Below, in pieces: positions 9,045-15,788 of a DNA stretch of 64,000 nt. Source of the stretch: Actinoplanes regularis (GTDB taxonomy: Bacteria; Actinomycetota; Actinomycetes; Mycobacteriales; Micromonosporaceae). A program made the translations under genes and the position numbers. The number at the start of each line of letters is the position of its first letter. The stretch's first letter is position 1. The stretch spans positions 62,001 to 126,000 of the forward strand of contig NZ_FZNR01000014.1 of the NCBI RefSeq assembly GCF_900188005.1. Reading direction: 5' to 3'. The notes below the pieces were generated by a model that worked only from the letters and a program-made list of their open reading frames with translations, did not search any database and was not told the DNA's origin.

Positions 9045-9060
9045 TGTGATATGGGTCACA
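9045..9060. promoter_or_regulatory. CRP/GlxR-type operator
   Basis: TGTGATATGGGTCACA is an exact match to the TGTGA-N6-TCACA consensus bound by CRP-family regulators (GlxR/Crp in actinobacteria). Its centre is about 105 bp before the start of the small membrane protein gene at 9157 and 75 bp after the preceding stop codon, so it most likely controls that gene. Confidence 0.6.
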
Positions 9061-9156
9061 AATCTGCGCCGTTTGTGGTGATGTGGCGGATTGGAGTTGA
9101 TCTTCACAGGGCCCCCGGGGAGCTAAGGTGTGCCGTTCCAAAACGGGGAGGAAGAC

Positions 9157-9495
9157 ATGCATTTTCTGTTCGCGATCGCCAAGAACCGGTGGGCCGCTCT
9201 GCTCATCGGCCTCGCGCTGATTCCGCTGGGCCTGGTCAACGCGACCTCGACGGACGAGGTCACCTGCGGTAGCCGGGTGATGGAGCAGGGCGACATCTGC
9301 GAGACGACCAGGCGGGGCTCCACGACGGAGCGCTCCTACGACGAGCAGAAGAAGAGTGACGTCACCGGCGGCTACGTCCTCGCCGGGGTCGGCGGGGTGC
9401 TGGTACTCGTCGGCGCGACCCAGTTCGTGCTGCGTGCCCGCCGCCGCTCGGAAGCCGCCGCGACCACCATCGCCGCACCCACCACCACCGCCTGA
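9157..9495 (+). CDS. Small membrane protein with two transmembrane segments
   Basis: The start is the ATG at 9157, preceded by GGGGAGGAAGAC, a strong ribosome-binding site; this gives 112 residues. A membrane segment (about 12-28, AALLIGLALIPLGLVNA) is followed by a short polar external loop with two Cys residues (TCGSRVMEQGDIC), then a second segment (VLAGVGGVLVLVGATQFVL) and a Thr/Ala-rich tail. The Cys pair could form a disulphide outside the membrane. Function is unknown. A perfect CRP-type site lies upstream and a strong terminator hairpin follows the stop codon. Confidence 0.75.
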   Translation: MHFLFAIAKNRWAALLIGLALIPLGLVNATSTDEVTCGSRVMEQGDICETTRRGSTTERSYDEQKKSDVTGGYVLAGVGGVLVLVGATQFVLRARRRSEAAATTIAAPTTTA

Positions 9496-9502
9496 CGGCG
9501 CT

Positions 9503-9530
9503 CCCGGGTGGGCGCCTGCGCCTACCCGGG
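9503..9530. terminator. Hairpin terminator between convergent genes
   Basis: CCCGGGTGGGCGC at 9503-9515 pairs with GCGCCTACCCGGG at 9518-9530 (13 bp with one G-T pair, two-base loop). It starts eight bases after the stop of the membrane protein gene and lies before the end of the convergent RGYD-repeat gene, so it can serve both. Confidence 0.7.
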
Positions 9531-9563
9531 ATCATGGCGTCGGACGAAGCCTCCCGACAAGCG

Positions 9564-10031
9564 TCACGAAAGCCACCGCACCGCTTCCCGCACGGCGACG
9601 TCCACCTGAGTACGGTCGTAGCCGCGAAGGCGCACCTTGAAATCGGCCGAACGCAGCGCGTCGCGCACCGAGGCCCGCGCGAATACGTCGTCAGACCCCC
9701 GCGCCACCTCCAATCGCGCGAAAGCCTCATCGACCTGCGCCATGTCGTACCCGCGTAGAACGACGACAAAGGACGGCGCGGGATCGCCCACCGGTGCGTT
9801 CGAGTCTGTCGTCGACCTCAACGAGAGCAGGCGATCGCGGATGGCGTCGTTTACCTCACCGCACGAATACCCGCGCAGGACCTGGAGGAAATCCGGCTTG
9901 AGCAGCCGCCGTTGAGCCTGTTCTCGCAGTGCGGGGTCGGATGAAGCGAGAGCCGCATCCGCCTCGGCGAGAAGCCGCTCCACCTGTTGCCTGTCGTAGC
10001 CACGTAGCTCGACAGTGAAGTCCGATGTCAT
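9564..10031 (-). CDS. Four-repeat RGYD (DivIVA-like) protein
   Basis: A 155-residue cytoplasmic protein made almost entirely of four copies of a unit F-x-V-x-L-R-G-Y-D-x-x-Q-V-D: FTVELRGYDRQQVERLL, FLQVLRGYSCGEVNDAI, FVVVLRGYDMAQVDEAF and FKVRLRGYDRTQVDVAV. The RGYD-x-x-QVD motif is typical of the DivIVA N-terminal domain, but no long coiled coil follows, so it is not a polar scaffold of the Wag31 type. The second copy is degenerate (RGYS-CGEVN). The ATG at 10031 is preferred over a GTG nine bases upstream; neither has a clear ribosome-binding site. Its role is unknown. Confidence 0.72.
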   Translation of the reverse strand: MTSDFTVELRGYDRQQVERLLAEADAALASSDPALREQAQRRLLKPDFLQVLRGYSCGEVNDAIRDRLLSLRSTTDSNAPVGDPAPSFVVVLRGYDMAQVDEAFARLEVARGSDDVFARASVRDALRSADFKVRLRGYDRTQVDVAVREAVRWLS

Positions 10032-10102
10032 GGAGGGCACAGTAGCGACGCGGTCCCACGCCCGCGCCCCTGGCGATCAACCGGGGTTTAATCGAAGGGA
10101 TG

Positions 10103-10201
10103 TCGGATTCCTGTCCGAAAAAGACACCCCTTCGGGTGTGGCGATCATGAGCCGATGCCCCCACTCTGATCCCTGCAACGCTCCGTAATCAGAATCGGGG
10201 G
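10103..10201. other. Cluster of three hairpins in a divergent intergenic region
   Basis: Within 259 bp between divergent genes three stems occur in a row: TCGGA/TCCGA (10103-10107 with 10114-10118), ACACCC/GGGTGT (10124-10129 with 10134-10139) and a longer two-part stem CCCCC + TCTGAT paired with ATCAGA + GGGGG (10158-10201). Both flanking genes start away from here, so these are not ordinary terminators. They may form a leader RNA or a small RNA; the rest of the interval shows nothing further. Confidence 0.35.
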
Positions 10202-10290
10202 AGCGAGCGCGTGGCGGGCGCCGATCGAACACTCTCCGTATGCAACAACGCCCGCGACGGTCAATCTTCGTCGTGAAGGGTGTACTCGGG

Positions 10291-10659
10291 ATGCCAAGCA
10301 GTAACAGACGATGGATCTGGGCCGGACGGGTCGTCTTCGGCCTCATCGTCGTCGCGTTGGCGGTCTATCTCGCCTCGGTGGGGATCGATGAGGCGGACAA
10401 GCGGGCCAGCGGCATCGCCGCCGTCCTAGCGCTGGTGACACTGGGCGCGCCCTACCTGCTGCCCCGGCCGGGAGGCGTGCCGGCGATCCGGGTCGAAGAC
10501 TCCGGCGATGCCACGGCGACCCGGGGCGGAGAAGCCGACAGCGGCGTCCGCCTCGCCGCCGGCAGCGGAGCGGCCCACGTCACGCGATCCGGTAATGCCA
10601 GCGCCGACGGGCCGGGCTCGATCGCGAACACCGGCGTCCGTCATGGGGCCCAGCGGTGA
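10291..10659 (+). CDS. Small membrane protein with tandem amyloid-like motifs
   Basis: From the ATG at 10291 (MPSSNRRWIW) the protein has 122 residues. Two membrane segments (about 13-31 and 41-57) are followed by a cytoplasmic or external tail rich in Gly, Ala, Ser and Asn. The tail carries two copies of one motif: SGDATATRGGEADSGV (71-86) and SGNASADGPGSIANTGV (100-116). Such SG[DN]A...G..A[ND][ST]G repeats resemble the RHIM-like/bacterial amyloid signalling sequences reported near NLR-type proteins in actinobacteria, though I cannot run a profile search. The next gene overlaps by four bases (GTGA) and carries the same motif, so the two are translationally coupled. Confidence 0.65.
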   Translation: MPSSNRRWIWAGRVVFGLIVVALAVYLASVGIDEADKRASGIAAVLALVTLGAPYLLPRPGGVPAIRVEDSGDATATRGGEADSGVRLAAGSGAAHVTRSGNASADGPGSIANTGVRHGAQR

Positions 10660-11444
10660 CCACTACCGACGAGACCCCGCCGCCGGCGCGGGACGGATCC
10701 GCCGTCTCCGGCTCGGGAGACGCCCACGCCGCCACGGGCGGCCTCGCCAACAGTGGTGCCATCGACGTCAAGGTCGAGACCACCTATCAGCGCGGGAGGA
10801 CGGCGTGGTGGCTCCTGGCGTTCGTGGCCGCCGCGGTCGCCCTCCTGCTCGCCTGGGAACACCGCCAGGCCGTCTTCGGCGCGGAGCCCCTGAACCCCAC
10901 GCCTGCCGCGTCCACGGGCGCCCAGGCCGGCCCTCCCGCCCAGCCGACCGGGACTCACCAGGAACCCGGCAGCGGGAACGCCGCCGTTCCGGCCCCGGTG
11001 ACCACCGCTCCCCGGGCCGGCGAGTCCGCCACACCGGCCTCCGAGGTGACCTCGTCGCCCTCGCCTTCGCCCACGACTGCGCAGAAGTCCGTCGCGCAGA
11101 ACTGCAACGGCCAGTTCACCCTTCGCGCCGGCATGGGCGCCGACCTGGCGACGTGCAAGGTGGGAAGCGGGAGCGCCTTCGCCGACGTGCTGTTCACCGA
11201 CGCGGGGACAGCCGTGGGCGACGGCATCAGCACGCGCACGGCGGGCAAAGGCGGATCATTGAAGTACACCTCGTACGAGACGTGCCGCGGCACGTTCCGC
11301 TCCGCGACCCATCCGACCGCCGATCTTCCGATCACGACAGCCGCCTGCCTGATGTCGGATCGGAGCGTCGCCTACATCGACGTCATCGACAGGGACTCCA
11401 CGCGGATGGTCGTCAACCTGCTCGCCTGGAAGCTGAAGGACTGA
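10656..11444 (+). CDS. Single-pass membrane protein sharing the amyloid-like motif
   Basis: The 262-residue protein starts at the GTG that overlaps the previous stop codon. Residues 1-48 are a soluble N-terminal tail with SGSGDAHAATGGLANSGAI (18-36), the same motif present twice in the preceding protein. A membrane segment (49-68) leads to a long Pro/Ala/Thr/Ser linker (about 76-145), then a globular external domain (about 150-262) with four Cys (NCNGQ, ATCKV, ETCRG, AACLM), probably two disulphides. The topology suggests an outside sensor or binding domain joined to an inside motif that could bind its partner. No known domain is recognised. Confidence 0.65.
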   Translation: MTTTDETPPPARDGSAVSGSGDAHAATGGLANSGAIDVKVETTYQRGRTAWWLLAFVAAAVALLLAWEHRQAVFGAEPLNPTPAASTGAQAGPPAQPTGTHQEPGSGNAAVPAPVTTAPRAGESATPASEVTSSPSPSPTTAQKSVAQNCNGQFTLRAGMGADLATCKVGSGSAFADVLFTDAGTAVGDGISTRTAGKGGSLKYTSYETCRGTFRSATHPTADLPITTAACLMSDRSVAYIDVIDRDSTRMVVNLLAWKLKD

Positions 11445-12245
11445 TCAGGCGTCGGCGAAGAACTCGCCGAGCGCGCCGGCGACCAGGTCAGGGGCCAGGT
11501 CGACGGCCTCATGTCCGTGACCCTCGAGCACGGCGATCGTGGACTCCGGCAGCTTCTCGTGCAACAGCCGCGTGATCTCCGGCGCCCAGGCCGGGCTGGT
11601 CCCGCCGAGAAGCAGCAGGACGGGCTGGGTCACCGCGATCGTCAGGGCCGTCAGGTCGAGGGTGCTGAGGGCCTCGGCCTCGCGCGGCATGGTGTTCGCC
11701 ATGATCGGGAGCGGGTCGTACGCCATGGGCGTGTCCCGCATCGCCAGGACCTGCTCCCGCGGCAGCCCGATCACCTCGATGAGGAAGCTCCCCACCGCCC
11801 GGCCGAGTTCGCCCGCGGCGACGAAGGCGTGCAGGCGCTCCAGCCACGGCGCGGGTACCGTCTGCGGGCCGGGCGGCTCGTAGAGCGCGATGCGGCGTAC
11901 GGGCGCGCCCTGTGCCGCGGCGCCGAGGGCGCACACCGCGCCATAGCTGTGGGCGAAGACGTCGACCGGCCGGCCCGCGCCGCGGCGCAGATGTTCGGCG
12001 ACGGCGCGTACGTCGTCGTACTCGGCGTCGAGTCGATAGGACCCCGCGTCGCCGCTGCTGCCGCGGCCACGCCGGTCCATCGCGGTCACCGTGTAACGGG
12101 CGGTCAGGAGCGGCCACAGCGGCGCCCAGCGCTCGAGGCGGCACATCCCACCGTGCACCAGCAACAACGGCGGCCCGGCGCCGTCGGTCAGCAGGCCGAT
12201 CTCGGTACCGTCGACGCTGTCGATGGACTCACGCTTGCCTTGCAA
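11445..12245 (-). CDS. Alpha/beta-fold hydrolase
   Basis: This 266-residue protein has the full alpha/beta-hydrolase pattern: oxyanion-hole LLLVHGGMCRLERW, the DRRGRGSS turn, the nucleophile elbow AHSYGA (Ser100) and the catalytic His in EGHGHEAVDLAP near the C-terminus. No signal peptide is present. It resembles general esterase/lipase-like hydrolases rather than a defined pathway enzyme. It lies 29 bp downstream of the MerR regulator gene in the same direction, so the two are probably co-transcribed and the hydrolase may be its target. Its stop codon directly abuts the stop of the convergent membrane-protein gene. Confidence 0.88.
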   Translation of the reverse strand: MQGKRESIDSVDGTEIGLLTDGAGPPLLLVHGGMCRLERWAPLWPLLTARYTVTAMDRRGRGSSGDAGSYRLDAEYDDVRAVAEHLRRGAGRPVDVFAHSYGAVCALGAAAQGAPVRRIALYEPPGPQTVPAPWLERLHAFVAAGELGRAVGSFLIEVIGLPREQVLAMRDTPMAYDPLPIMANTMPREAEALSTLDLTALTIAVTQPVLLLLGGTSPAWAPEITRLLHEKLPESTIAVLEGHGHEAVDLAPDLVAGALGEFFADA

Positions 12246-12274
12246 CAGTTTTCTCCCTCGTGTCGTTGCCGGAG

Positions 12275-13096
12275 TCAGGAAATGGGCAGGGCGACGTCGC
12301 AGATCTCCTCGTCCGGCGCCGCGTCCGGGAAGTAGCCGAGGTAGACCTCACGGGGCGGACCGGTCCACCGGTCGCCGCGCTCCGCCGCCCGGCGGAAGAC
12401 CGCGTCGTAGGCGGTCAGGATCTGGGGGTACTCCGCCTGCGCCCTGGTCAACCGCAGGTACCACTCGTCGTGTGCCGGCTCGGCCCGGGTGGTGAGGCCC
12501 GCCCGCAGCGCCGCCGCCGGGTCCACCGGCAGGCAGAACTCCACGGGTCCGTCGCTGTCCTCGCTGATCTCGCCGTGGTACAGGAAGACGACGTTCCCGG
12601 CGGAAACCGCATGACGGCGTGCGACGGTCATCAACCGGTTCGCGCTGTCGTCGGTCACCGCGGCGAACTCGCCGATGGTGGCGTGGCGCTTCTCCGTGAT
12701 GAAGGTCTGTTCGGCGACGTGGCGCAGCCGTGGTTCGGCGAAGCCGGGGACGCGCTGGTCGCCGGAGAACTGGGCCTGGACGTACCGGGCCAGTTCCCGC
12801 TGCGACGCCGCACGCCGCTCGACCTCGTCCCAGTACCGGCCGACGAGGTCCGCCGCCTGGCTCCCGGAGACGGTGAGCACCTCCGCGACCCGGGACAGCG
12901 GCATGTCCAGCCGGCGCAGCAACATCACCAGCCGAGCTGTGGTGAGCTGGCTCTCCCGGTACCGCCGGTAACCGGTGTCGTCGTCCACCTCGGCCGGCAC
13001 CAGGATCCCCTGGCCGTCGTACAGCCGAAGGGCCCGGGGCGACAGGCGGGACCGCCGCGCGAACTCCCCGATCGACAGCAGCTCTGTTGACTCCAT
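12275..13096 (-). CDS. MerR family transcriptional regulator
   Basis: The 273-residue protein starts MESTELLSIGEFARRSRLSPRAL, and residues 7-75 form a MerR winged helix (IGEFARRSRLSPRALRLYDGQGILVPAEVDDDTGYRRY). A linker helix with LRRLDMPLSRVAEVL follows, then a C-terminal domain of about 150 residues that resembles the GyrI-like/BmrR-type small-molecule-binding fold (REVYLGYFPDAAPDEEICDVALPI). It is therefore likely a ligand-responsive activator of the TipA/BmrR kind. It is followed by an alpha/beta-hydrolase gene, and an inverted repeat lies in its promoter. Confidence 0.87.
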   Translation of the reverse strand: MESTELLSIGEFARRSRLSPRALRLYDGQGILVPAEVDDDTGYRRYRESQLTTARLVMLLRRLDMPLSRVAEVLTVSGSQAADLVGRYWDEVERRAASQRELARYVQAQFSGDQRVPGFAEPRLRHVAEQTFITEKRHATIGEFAAVTDDSANRLMTVARRHAVSAGNVVFLYHGEISEDSDGPVEFCLPVDPAAALRAGLTTRAEPAHDEWYLRLTRAQAEYPQILTAYDAVFRRAAERGDRWTGPPREVYLGYFPDAAPDEEICDVALPIS

Positions 13097-13111
13097 GTGA
13101 CTACCGTGCGC

Positions 13112-13124
13112 CTTGACGCAAGGT
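13112..13124 (-). promoter_or_regulatory. Candidate MerR operator
   Basis: CCTTGACGCAAGG is an inverted repeat (arms CCTTG/CAAGG) 16 bp before the MerR start codon, flanked on the minus strand by TTGACTTTGACC, which offers -35-like hexamers. MerR-type regulators bind such repeats between the -35 and -10 boxes, so autoregulation is plausible. The -10 element is not clear. Confidence 0.4.
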
Positions 13125-13136
13125 CAAAGTCAAGAC

Positions 13137-13170
13137 GTGGGGGCGAACCGGAGCCGGTCCGCCCCCACGG
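13137..13170 (-). terminator. Strong hairpin terminator after the surface-protein gene
   Basis: CGTGGGGGCG (13137-13146) pairs with CGCCCCCACG (13161-13170), and inside it ACCGG pairs with CCGGT, with one A/C mismatch between the two blocks. The hairpin begins five bases after the stop codon of the large secreted protein gene (minus strand) and would separate it from the MerR gene. Confidence 0.7.
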
Positions 13171-13174
13171 GCGC

Positions 13175-15541
13175 CTAACTGAGCGTCAGGTTCAGCCTCT
13201 TCGTGCCGCCGTTGGCCGGGATGCCGACCTTGGTGGCGGTGTCGATGTCGGTGGCGTTGTCGTACCAGCCGTGGTGATCACCATCGCCGATGTACCAGCT
13301 CCAGTCGATCTTCACCTGCTGACCGCCGATCACCTTCATCTCGTACGTACCACCGGGGCCGGCGCCGTACGAGTCGAAGACGCCCATCTGGTCACCGGTG
13401 GCCGCGTTGAAGGCGTGGATCCGCCAGTTCGCACCGGCCGGCGCGGTGACCGTGCCCTTCAGGGTCGAGCCGGCCACCGGGGTGAAATCGTAGGTGGTGG
13501 TTCCGGACGCGACCACGGTCACCGTCTCGGCCTGGTGGCGGTTGCCGACCTGGCCCGACCACTGCCGCGGGTACCCGGAAACGCCGAAGAGCAGCGGCCA
13601 CGCGTACGGGCCGAGGTCGGTGATCGTGTAGCGGCCCTGAGTGTCCGTGTCGGTGTCCCAACCCGGGCCGGCGTCGCCCCAGGCGCTCCACGCCACGTTC
13701 GCCCCGGCCAGCGGCCTGCCGACGGCGTCGGTCACCAGGCCGGTGATGGTGCCGGCCCGGTCGAGCCGCACGGCCGGCGCACGCACGGTCTTGCCCGGCA
13801 CGACCTTGATGCGGGCCGCCGCCTTCTGGTCGCCCGTGCCGCCGGTCTTACCGACCCACTGGTCGCCGTAGCCGGTGGGCGCGACCGCGTACATCTCGTA
13901 GGTGCCGGCGGCCATGTGGGCCGAGGTCGCCTTGCCGGTGGCGTCGGTGCAGTTGCCGTAGCCGTCCCCCAGACCGCCGTGGCCGAGCACCTTGAACACC
14001 GCGCACGTACGGTTGACGGCGGCCCCGCTCGCACGGTCGGTGACCGTGAACGAGACCTTGCCGCCGAGCGCCAGTTTGATCGTCGCCGTGGTGGTCTCAC
14101 CGGGCGTCAGCGTCACCGGCTGGTACCCGGTGGGGAGGTAGTAGCTGCCCTCGCCCGGGGTGGCCGACATCTGATAGGTGCCGCCCGGCAGGTCGGTGAT
14201 GGTCACCGTGTTGCCGGTGGTGGCGCAGCCGGAGCCGTCACCGAACGAGGTGACCCACACGCAATAATCACCGACCGGGGCGCCGGTGGTGGCGTCGACC
14301 GCGTTGACCACCAGGGTGGCGCCGGGCAGCCAGGTGTCGTCGACCTTGATGTCGCCGCCGCCCGGGACCGCGATCACGGTCGCGGTCTCCTCGCTGCTCT
14401 TGCCGTACGCCCATTGGGTGCGCCCGCCGTCGGGACGGGCGAACGAGACCCGGTAGTCGCCGGGGACGACGTCGTGCACCGTCCAGGTGCCGTCGGCTCC
14501 GGTAGTGGCGTTGAGCTGGATCCAGTTGTCGTTGCTGGCCAGAGCGACCGTGACCGGATAGCCCGCCTTGGGGCTGCCGTCACCGTCGGTCAGCGTGCCG
14601 TGCACGGTGGCCGGGACGGGCCGGGTGTCGTCGACCGTGCTCCGCTGACCGGCCACGACCGTGAACTTGCGGGCCTTGGCCGGGTCGGCGGTGCCGGGCA
14701 CGTAGATGTCGGGACCACCGTCGACCGAGTAGGACACCGTGTAGCCGTCGCCGGCCAGCGCCTCGCCGAGCGAGTAGTTGCCCTCCTCGTCGGTGCTGGC
14801 CCAGCCGACCTGGTCCCCACCGCGGCGCAGCGTGACGCTGGTGAAAGCCAGCGGCGACCCGTCGCTCGCGCTCAGGTGGCCGCCGACCGTGCCGGTCGGG
14901 AGCTTGTGGTCGTCCACCGTGGTGGTCTGGCCGGCCGTGACGGTGAAGGTGGTCGCGGCATCCTCGGTGGCGGCCTGGACGGCCCACTGCTGAGCGCTGT
15001 CCCACTTGAAAGTGACCTTGTAGGTGCCCGGCAGGGCCTCGATCGAATACGCGCCCTGATCGTCGGCGGAGCCGTAGAGCCACGCCGGCGAGTCGACGCC
15101 GCTGACGGTGACGTTCGCGTACGGCACCGGCTCGCCGCCGGCGTCGCTGAAGTGCCCGGCGATGGTGCCGGTGGCCGGCTGCCTCTCGTCGACCGTGAGG
15201 GTGCCACCCGCGGCCAGCGTGTAGGTCGTGGCGTGCTCCTGGTCGGTGACGCCCGGCGACCAGTGCTCGAGGCCGTTGTTGTTGAACTGGAGCTGTACGC
15301 CGCCGGCGGTCACGCCGGTGAGGCGGTAGCTCCCGGCGGAGTTCGTCATCGTGTCCTTGAGCCAGTCGCCCTCGCCCGAATAGGCGGTGACGCCGGCGCC
15401 GGCGATCGGTGTGCCGGTGCTCGTGGTGAAGACGCCCTGGACCGTGCCGGTGGCGGCGAGCGCCGGCGCGGTGAAAGCCCCCGCGACCAGCATCCCTACG
15501 GCGACAGCGGATCCAAGACGAGCCAGGTGAATGCGGCCCAT
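13175..15541 (-). CDS. Large secreted carboxypeptidase-regulatory-like repeat protein
   Basis: The start is the ATG at 15541 preceded by GGGGAGGAAGCG; this gives 788 residues, and a longer frame upstream is not supported. A Sec signal peptide (MGRIHLARLGSAVAVGMLVAG...ALAA, cleavage near 30) leads to about seven or eight beta-sandwich repeats of roughly 85 residues, each with G-x-V-x-G-x-[FVL]-[TS]...G-x-P-[LVI]-A-x-A-x-V and a later G-x-Y-x-[IL] element. This is the CarboxypepD_reg/CNA-B-like pattern of extracellular adhesion or scaffold proteins. No LPXTG motif or C-terminal membrane anchor is visible. A strong terminator follows, and a 32-bp palindrome lies upstream. Confidence 0.82.
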   Translation of the reverse strand: MGRIHLARLGSAVAVGMLVAGAFTAPALAATGTVQGVFTTSTGTPIAGAGVTAYSGEGDWLKDTMTNSAGSYRLTGVTAGGVQLQFNNNGLEHWSPGVTDQEHATTYTLAAGGTLTVDERQPATGTIAGHFSDAGGEPVPYANVTVSGVDSPAWLYGSADDQGAYSIEALPGTYKVTFKWDSAQQWAVQAATEDAATTFTVTAGQTTTVDDHKLPTGTVGGHLSASDGSPLAFTSVTLRRGGDQVGWASTDEEGNYSLGEALAGDGYTVSYSVDGGPDIYVPGTADPAKARKFTVVAGQRSTVDDTRPVPATVHGTLTDGDGSPKAGYPVTVALASNDNWIQLNATTGADGTWTVHDVVPGDYRVSFARPDGGRTQWAYGKSSEETATVIAVPGGGDIKVDDTWLPGATLVVNAVDATTGAPVGDYCVWVTSFGDGSGCATTGNTVTITDLPGGTYQMSATPGEGSYYLPTGYQPVTLTPGETTTATIKLALGGKVSFTVTDRASGAAVNRTCAVFKVLGHGGLGDGYGNCTDATGKATSAHMAAGTYEMYAVAPTGYGDQWVGKTGGTGDQKAAARIKVVPGKTVRAPAVRLDRAGTITGLVTDAVGRPLAGANVAWSAWGDAGPGWDTDTDTQGRYTITDLGPYAWPLLFGVSGYPRQWSGQVGNRHQAETVTVVASGTTTYDFTPVAGSTLKGTVTAPAGANWRIHAFNAATGDQMGVFDSYGAGPGGTYEMKVIGGQQVKIDWSWYIGDGDHHGWYDNATDIDTATKVGIPANGGTKRLNLTLS

Positions 15542-15642
15542 CGCTTCCTCCCCGTGTGATTTTGTCGAGGGGATCCTAGTCCTCCATCGATATATGCGTC
15601 GCCCGGAGTTCGGGGACCGCTCGGGGTACACCGGCCACCGGC

Positions 15643-15674
15643 GGCCGGCATGAGTATCGATACTCATGCCGGCC
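15643..15674. promoter_or_regulatory. Perfect 32-bp palindrome in divergent promoter region
   Basis: The half-site GGCCGGCATGAGTATC is followed at once by its exact reverse complement, with the centre between 15658 and 15659. It sits about 100 bp before both the surface-protein gene (minus) and the histidine kinase gene (plus). The core GAGTATCGATACTC resembles PadR-like operator cores, and a second TATCGATA-like segment (ATCGATATATGCG, near 15590) lies closer to the surface-protein start. No regulator gene is adjacent, so the bound protein is unknown. Confidence 0.6.
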
Positions 15675-15788
15675 ACTCGCGGTTCTGGGATCTTGTAGGC
15701 ATGGCTCTCTACGGGATGGATCGCCGTCTGATCCGAATCGGACTGACAGCGGCGATCCCAGGGAGCGTATCGCGCGGTCGGCGCAACT

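Noticed and set aside
13097..15559. 820-codon plus-strand frame opposite the surface-protein gene
   Set aside because: The minus-strand protein has a signal peptide, repeats and ribosome-binding site. The plus frame is rich in Val/Gly/Arg with no recognisable domain.
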